DNA of 10,263 bases from an uncultured Actinomycetes bacterium (GTDB lineage Bacteria; Actinomycetota; Actinomycetes; Nanopelagicales; Nanopelagicaceae), in the NCBI GenBank assembly GCA_903842855.1, contig CAIMNT010000041.1, positions 1 through 10,263 on the forward strand. Reading direction: 5' to 3'. The notes beneath the pieces were generated by a model. It searched no databases. It saw only the letters and a program-made list of their open reading frames with translations, and was not told the DNA's origin. This document shows positions 7,724-10,263 of the stretch, in pieces. Position 1 is the first letter of the stretch; each line of letters opens with the position of its first letter. Both the position numbers and the translations under genes were made by a program.

Positions 7724-7736
7724 TAGCATGGCACCA
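7724..7736 (+). promoter_or_regulatory. Putative leaderless promoter of pgsA (-10 TAGCAT)
   Basis: TAGCAT (7724-7729) fits TANNNT and is followed by 7 nt before the in-frame ATG at 7737. The hexamer overlaps the upstream ATG at 7728. If this promoter is used, the message would begin at or near 7737 and the first three codons of the longer reading frame would not be translated. Confidence 0.4.
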
Positions 7737-8294
7737 ATGAGCACACCAAAGGCGCGGACGTTAAATCTTCCAAATGCGCTCACTCTTTTGCGGGTGGTTG
7801 CTCTTCCACTTTGCGCCTATGCACTTTTCAAAGATGGCGGAGACAATTCACTCTGGCGCGTGATTGCATGGTGTGGATTCTTCCTCGTCGGAGTCACTGA
7901 TTTAATGGATGGCCGCCTCGCAAGGTCGCGCAATCAAGTGACAAGTTTTGGAACTTTTCTAGATCCAGTTGCAGATAAGGCTGCCATTGGTACGGCGATG
8001 ATCGGACTATCAATCCAAGGCAAGTTGTGGTGGTGGGTCACCATCGTGATCTTGTTCCGCGAAGCTTCAGTCACGCTCTTGCGCCTAGCAGTCATTAGAG
8101 GTGGTGTAATTCCAGCCAGCAAAGGCGGAAAACTCAAAACAATGATGCAAGGATTCGGTATCGGTTTCTACATCCTGCCTCTGCCGCACTGGCTCCATCT
8201 ACCGCGCGATATTTTCATGGCGGCGACAATCGCCATCACTATTACGACGGGGTATGACTATTTCAAAAAGGTAGTTCAAAATGCCGACAAATGA
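7728..8294 (+). CDS. pgsA: CDP-diacylglycerol-glycerol-3-phosphate phosphatidyltransferase family protein
   Basis: CDP-alcohol phosphatidyltransferase of 188 residues that most likely makes phosphatidylglycerol phosphate from CDP-diacylglycerol and glycerol-3-phosphate, at the membrane. The catalytic motif D(x)2DG(x)2AR(x)8G(x)3D(x)3D is complete: D58, D61-G62, A65-R66, G75, D79 and D83. Several membrane segments flank it (about 17-35, 42-60, 84-115, 141-155 and 160-175). Related actinobacterial paralogues make cardiolipin or phosphatidylinositol phosphate, but the place next to pncC/cinA and clgR and the NLPNALTLLRV start favour PgsA. The ATG at 7728 gives the longest form; the ATG at 7737 is a real alternative because of the -10 box between them. 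The end overlaps pncC by 14 nt. Confidence 0.9.
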   Translation: MAPMSTPKARTLNLPNALTLLRVVALPLCAYALFKDGGDNSLWRVIAWCGFFLVGVTDLMDGRLARSRNQVTSFGTFLDPVADKAAIGTAMIGLSIQGKLWWWVTIVILFREASVTLLRLAVIRGGVIPASKGGKLKTMMQGFGIGFYILPLPHWLHLPRDIFMAATIAITITTGYDYFKKVVQNADK

Positions 8295-8757
8295 TCAGGC
8301 TACTGCCCTCATAAAGCTACTTAAACGCCGCGGGCTAACAGTGAGTACTGCAGAAAGCATAACTGGTGGGGGATTAGCCGAAGCCTTCACATCCGTTCCC
8401 GGCTCCTCGGCGGTCTATCAAGGTGGCCTCATTACTTACAGCGATGTAAGTAAGACTAAATTTCTTGGTGTTACCAAGCGGGTACTCAATAAACACACCG
8501 CGGTCTCAGAAGAAGTGGCAATCCAGATGGCGCAGAGTGCCAGGACGCAGTTCAAGACCGACTTCGCTATTTCTACGACAGGGGTGGCAGGTCCCGGGCG
8601 CGCTTATGGACAAAAAGTAGGTACGGTCTGGATCGCAATCGATAGCAAGGCAGGGACAACTGCCGTGCAGTTAGCACTGGCGGGAGATCGCGCTCAAATT
8701 CGCCACGCAACTTTAGAGAGCGCATTAGCCACCTTTACCCGTATCCTTATCTCGTGA
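8281..8757 (+). CDS. pncC: Nicotinamide-nucleotide amidase (CinA C-terminal domain, PncC)
   Basis: Deamidates nicotinamide mononucleotide to nicotinic acid mononucleotide, recycling the NMN released by NAD-dependent DNA ligase. The protein has only 158 residues, which is the CinA C-terminal domain on its own; the N-terminal MoaB-like domain of full-length CinA is absent, as in most actinobacteria. Motifs seen are TAESITGG (23-30, with the catalytic serine at 26), GGLITYSD (48-55) followed by the KxKFLGV segment, and TTGVAGP (99-105). An AAGG (8268-8271) lies 9 nt before the ATG. The start overlaps pgsA by 14 nt and the stop overlaps clgR by 4 nt (GTGA), so the three are likely translated in a coupled way. 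It is often annotated cinA; amidase activity is inferred from the family. Confidence 0.92.
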   Translation: MPTNDQATALIKLLKRRGLTVSTAESITGGGLAEAFTSVPGSSAVYQGGLITYSDVSKTKFLGVTKRVLNKHTAVSEEVAIQMAQSARTQFKTDFAISTTGVAGPGRAYGQKVGTVWIAIDSKAGTTAVQLALAGDRAQIRHATLESALATFTRILIS

Positions 8758-9023
8758 TTCTTCTCCGCTCCCACATTGGCTCTGCGCTTCGTTCGGCGCG
8801 CATCAGCCAGGGACGCACCTTGCGCGATGTAGCTAAGAGCGCTCGCGTCTCCTTGGGTTATCTTTCAGAGGTAGAGCGGGGACAGAAGGAGGCCTCTTCA
8901 GAGCTCCTCAACGCAATCTGCAGCGCACTTGAGATCTCATTAGGTGAAGTTCTCTTGAGGGTGACGGCCCAGGTCCGAACTCACGAAGCACCTACCCTCA
9001 CCGTGGTGGATGACGCCGCGTAA
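8754..9023 (+). CDS. clgR: ClgR-type transcriptional regulator (XRE-family HTH)
   Basis: ClgR is an actinobacterial activator of clp and lon protease genes and, in Corynebacterium, of some DNA-repair genes. This 89-residue protein is an almost bare Cro/C1-type HTH: residues 5-70 with ALRSARISQGRTLRDVA (positions 11-27) and the recognition region SARVSLGYLSEVERGQKEAS (29-48), very close to known ClgR. The GTG start at 8754 overlaps the pncC stop (GTGA), which decides the start and implies coupling. The C-terminus is shorter than in mycobacterial ClgR (about 110 residues) and ends in Asp-Asp-Ala-Ala. A C-terminal Ala-Ala is a degradation signal for ClpP in related Streptomyces regulators, so controlled proteolysis is plausible (inference). 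The usual downstream psp genes are absent. Confidence 0.9.
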   Translation: MILLRSHIGSALRSARISQGRTLRDVAKSARVSLGYLSEVERGQKEASSELLNAICSALEISLGEVLLRVTAQVRTHEAPTLTVVDDAA

Positions 9024-9036
9024 TTAGCACTAACGC

Positions 9037-9054
9037 GAGCCTTATCGAAAGCTC
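9037..9054. promoter_or_regulatory. Imperfect palindrome upstream of the TetR gene (possible operator)
   Basis: GAGCCTT (9037-9043) and AAAGCTC (9048-9054) form an inverted repeat with 6 of 7 pairs around a 4-nt centre, ending 9 bp before the TetR-family start codon. TetR regulators commonly bind such palindromes next to their own genes. It is the only dyad I see in this 40-bp gap. The link to this regulator is inference. Confidence 0.3.
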
Positions 9055-9063
9055 AAACAAGCC

Positions 9064-9549
9064 ATGGCAACCAATCAACGTTCCCGTACCGCGATTCTCT
9101 CTGGAGCAAAAATCGTCATAACTGAGGTCGGCTCTTACGAATCAAATATGAACGATATTGCCGCCCGCGCAGAGGTTTCACGTGCCACGGTTTATAACCA
9201 TTTCAGCGATAAAGAAGAGATGATGCTCTCTCTCGTTGAATCTGAAATTCATAGGCTTGCCGATATCGCTCGTAAAGCACCTACCAAGCGCGACGCTCTT
9301 TATGCACTCTCTATTGAAATTTCTAAAGATCCAGCCCTTCGCAAGATGGTTGAAACCGACCCCCTTGATATCGCCAAATTTGTGACTGTTACCGACCATC
9401 CACTGTGGCAGTTAGTCAAAACTTCTCTCGCTGCAATATTTGGAGAGTCATCCGGAACGGTTTTGCGCTGGTTAATAGGTCAAATTGCATCTCCACTTAC
9501 CCCAGTTGAAAGTGCGGAGCAGGCTGATCAGATCGCAAGAGCCCTTTAA
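9064..9549 (+). CDS. TetR/AcrR-family transcriptional regulator
   Basis: DNA-binding regulator of 161 residues, somewhat shorter than the usual 190-210. The N-terminal TetR helix-turn-helix is clear: residues 8-52 with the NMNDIAARAEVSRATVYNHF stretch (28-47) and the following SDKEEMM. The rest is a short alpha-helical ligand or dimer domain with no recognisable relationship, so the inducer and targets are unknown. The ATG at 9064 lacks a Shine-Dalgarno sequence; a palindrome ends 9 bp upstream. The gene lies 40 bp after clgR and 3 bp before the DUF3046 gene, so it probably shares transcription with one or both. In mycobacteria this interval holds the phage-shock-like pspA genes, so this regulator is a lineage difference. 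Family assignment is firm; function is not. Confidence 0.85.
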   Translation: MATNQRSRTAILSGAKIVITEVGSYESNMNDIAARAEVSRATVYNHFSDKEEMMLSLVESEIHRLADIARKAPTKRDALYALSIEISKDPALRKMVETDPLDIAKFVTVTDHPLWQLVKTSLAAIFGESSGTVLRWLIGQIASPLTPVESAEQADQIARAL

Positions 9550-9552
9550 TTC

Positions 9553-9750
9553 ATGGGAATGCGTATAACCGAACTTCGCTCCCGGATCTTCGATTACTTC
9601 AGCGATCCAGATACCTATGCCCGCGATATCGTTCATTCAGAGCTCGGCGGCCTTACTGTCAACGAAGCACTCGCCCGAGGATTTGAAGCAGGCGATATCT
9701 GGAAAGCGATCGTCGCCCACAACCCCGAAATGCCAGCAAAGTTTCGATAA
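9553..9750 (+). CDS. DUF3046 protein
   Basis: Small actinobacterial protein of unknown function, 65 residues, in its usual place before recA. The recognisable DUF3046 pattern is present: MRITELRSRIFDYF near the start, ARDIVHSELGGLTVNEALARG in the middle, and a W (residue 50) within GDIWKAI. Family members usually begin with the MRxTE segment, so the ATG at 9559 (residue 3) may be the true start; both lack a strong ribosome-binding site, and translation is probably coupled to the TetR gene, which ends 3 nt before. The DUF167 gene follows after 5 nt. Conservation next to recA suggests a connection with DNA repair or RecX/RecA regulation, but no function is established from sequence. Confidence 0.88.
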   Translation: MGMRITELRSRIFDYFSDPDTYARDIVHSELGGLTVNEALARGFEAGDIWKAIVAHNPEMPAKFR

Positions 9751-9755
9751 GCCCT

Positions 9756-10049
9756 ATGCCAGACCTAGTCATCGAAATTCGGGTTCGCCCCAATGCATCA
9801 CACAACAAAGTCGGTGGCACTGCAGGTGATCCACCCCGTTTAGTTGTCGTGGTTCAAGCCCCTGCCGTGGATGGCAAAGCCAACGCCGCCGTGATCAAAG
9901 AACTAGCCCTCGCCTTCAACCTACGCCCCCGTGATTTCACTATCGTTAATGGAGAGTTGTCACGCGACAAACGACTAATCGTTCGAAGTGCTGACACAGA
10001 TTTAGCCGAGCGCTACCAAGCTCTTATAGGTTCGCCGGCACCGCGTTAG
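9756..10049 (+). CDS. DUF167 (YggU-family) protein
   Basis: Small cytosolic protein of 97 residues from the widespread YggU/UPF0235 family, whose biochemical role is not established. Family features are present in order: an RVRPNASHNKVGG strand-turn segment (residues 9-21), VDGKANAAVIKELA (38-51) and GELSRDKRLIV (66-76), which matches the GxxSxxK(x)2-I motif of the family. It starts 5 nt after the DUF3046 stop without a clear SD sequence, which suggests coupled translation. It is the last gene of this cluster: a large stem-loop begins 7 nt after its stop. In many bacteria yggU sits near yggT or pyrroline-carboxylate genes in the division region; its place directly before the recA promoter is a feature of this genome or lineage. 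Confidence 0.9.
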   Translation: MPDLVIEIRVRPNASHNKVGGTAGDPPRLVVVVQAPAVDGKANAAVIKELALAFNLRPRDFTIVNGELSRDKRLIVRSADTDLAERYQALIGSPAPR

Positions 10050-10055
10050 TTTGAA

Positions 10056-10130
10056 GCAGGATTGAGCCGAGGCCAGGAGAATTCGCGGGTTGGCTTTTCC
10101 GAACTTCTCCGGCCTGCGGCTCGATCTTGC
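10056..10130. repeat. Long imperfect inverted repeat / stem-loop after the DUF167 gene
   Basis: Positions 10056-10085 pair with 10100-10130 to give about 29 pairs, including two G-T pairs, interrupted only by single-base bulges at 10075, 10104 and 10116, with a 14-nt loop. Uninterrupted parts include GAGCCG/CGGCTC, AGGCC/GGCCT and GGAGAA/TTCTCC. It begins 7 nt past the DUF167 stop and ends 34 nt before the SOS box. No T-run follows on either strand, so it is not a classic intrinsic terminator. It may block transcription read-through, protect the 3' end of the upstream mRNA, or be a small repeat element. I could not check whether it recurs elsewhere in the genome. Confidence 0.75.
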
Positions 10131-10163
10131 GGCACAAAAGGAACGTCGGCGTGTCCTAGCCAT

Positions 10164-10179
10164 TCGAACAGATGTTCGG
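10164..10179. promoter_or_regulatory. LexA/SOS box upstream of presumed recA
   Basis: TCGAACAGATGTTCGG matches the actinobacterial SOS box TCGAAC-N4-GTTCGA at all but the last base, with a perfect CGAACA/TGTTCG dyad at its core. It directly abuts the -10 hexamer at 10180, so bound LexA would cover the promoter. DUF3046 just upstream is a regular neighbour of recA, so the controlled gene is very probably recA beyond the window. Confidence 0.85.
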
Positions 10180-10192
10180 TACGATACCTCCA
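10180..10192 (+). promoter_or_regulatory. Putative -10 of the SOS-regulated (recA) promoter
   Basis: TACGAT (10180-10185) fits TANNNT and starts one base after the SOS box. Transcription would begin near 10192. No -35 consensus is seen because that position is taken up by sequence just before the LexA box. Downstream of it, ATCCGA (10192-10197) can pair with TCGGAT (10209-10214), a small hairpin at the likely 5' end of the transcript. Confidence 0.55.
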
Positions 10193-10263
10193 TCCGAAAG
10201 GTCTCCGATCGGATGCGAAAGATATGCCCAACCAGAGCGGTTCCACACTTCCGCGAGAGCCAG
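10193..10263 (+). other. Probable 5' leader of recA; no supported start codon
   Basis: Short plus-strand frames open from ATG codons at 10213 and 10224 and run to the window edge, but neither encodes anything like the conserved RecA N-terminus (the ALxxALxQIExxFGKG type). I take the stretch as untranslated leader with the recA start further downstream, outside the window. The minus-strand frame across this stretch reads through the SOS box and the hairpin and is not a credible gene. Confidence 0.45.

Noticed and set aside
8281..8757. Possibility that cinA is truncated or broken here
   Set aside because: The frame starts cleanly with its own ribosome-binding site and contains the whole amidase domain. 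Stand-alone C-terminal CinA proteins are normal in actinobacteria.
10002..10193. Second minus-strand frame of 63 codons overlapping the end of the DUF167 gene
   Set aside because: It overlaps a well-supported gene and regulatory sequence and has a low-complexity Arg/Ser-rich translation typical of a shadow frame.
10046..10246. Open minus-strand frame of 66 codons across the region before recA
   Set aside because: It runs through the hairpin and the SOS box. The Arg-Thr-Glu-His-Leu-Phe-Glu part is simply the translation of the LexA palindrome, and no domain or ribosome-binding site supports it.
10213..10263. Plus-strand frames from ATG 10213 and ATG 10224 considered as the recA start
   Set aside because: Neither translation resembles the RecA N-terminus; the frames are short and cut by the window edge, so a start further downstream is more likely.

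Overview
The window is a gene-dense stretch of an actinobacterial chromosome. It carries the conserved block thyX-dapA-rnj-ftsK, then a RodZ-like gene, pgsA, the pncC/cinA C-terminal domain, clgR, a TetR gene, a DUF3046 gene and a DUF167 gene, and it ends at what looks like the SOS-controlled promoter of recA. This order, a ClgR-type regulator, DUF3046 just before recA and a TCGAAC-N4-GTTC type LexA box are actinobacterial signatures. Base composition is moderate (about half GC by eye), intergenic gaps are very short and several genes lack Shine-Dalgarno sequences. This suggests a small-genome, low-GC actinobacterium such as the aquatic acI/Nanopelagicales group; that placement is inference, because no rRNA is present.

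Layout. (1) Positions 6-956, minus strand: azlC and azlD, a two-component branched-chain amino acid exporter, divergent from the rest. (2) Positions 1013-4359, plus strand: thyX (FAD-dependent thymidylate synthase), dapA (lysine/peptidoglycan precursor synthesis) and rnj (ribonuclease J). thyX and dapA each have a TANNNT box exactly 6 nt before the ATG, as in leaderless promoters. rnj overlaps dapA by one base. (3) Positions 4410-6743: ftsK, flanked by a weak hairpin upstream and a better terminator candidate downstream. (4) Positions 6896-9023: rodZ-like HTH membrane protein, pgsA, pncC and clgR; the last three overlap (14 nt, then 4 nt), so they are probably translationally coupled. (5) Positions 9064-10049: TetR regulator, DUF3046 and DUF167, closely packed. 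(6) Positions 10050-10263: no supported gene. This stretch holds a long stem-loop of about 29 bp, then a LexA/SOS box directly abutting a -10 hexamer. The recA start codon must lie outside or at the very edge of the window.

The genes cover cell-envelope and division functions (DapA, FtsK, RodZ-like, PgsA), nucleotide and NAD salvage (ThyX, PncC), RNA turnover (RNase J), proteolysis control (ClgR) and the SOS response. I see no mobile element, CRISPR array, rRNA or tRNA, and no convincing new defence or biosynthetic system. The most interesting signals are regulatory: the large hairpin before recA, the SOS promoter layout, the leaderless promoters, a palindrome before the TetR gene, and gene-content differences (no rimO, no psp genes, no dapB next to thyX) from the usual actinobacterial order.
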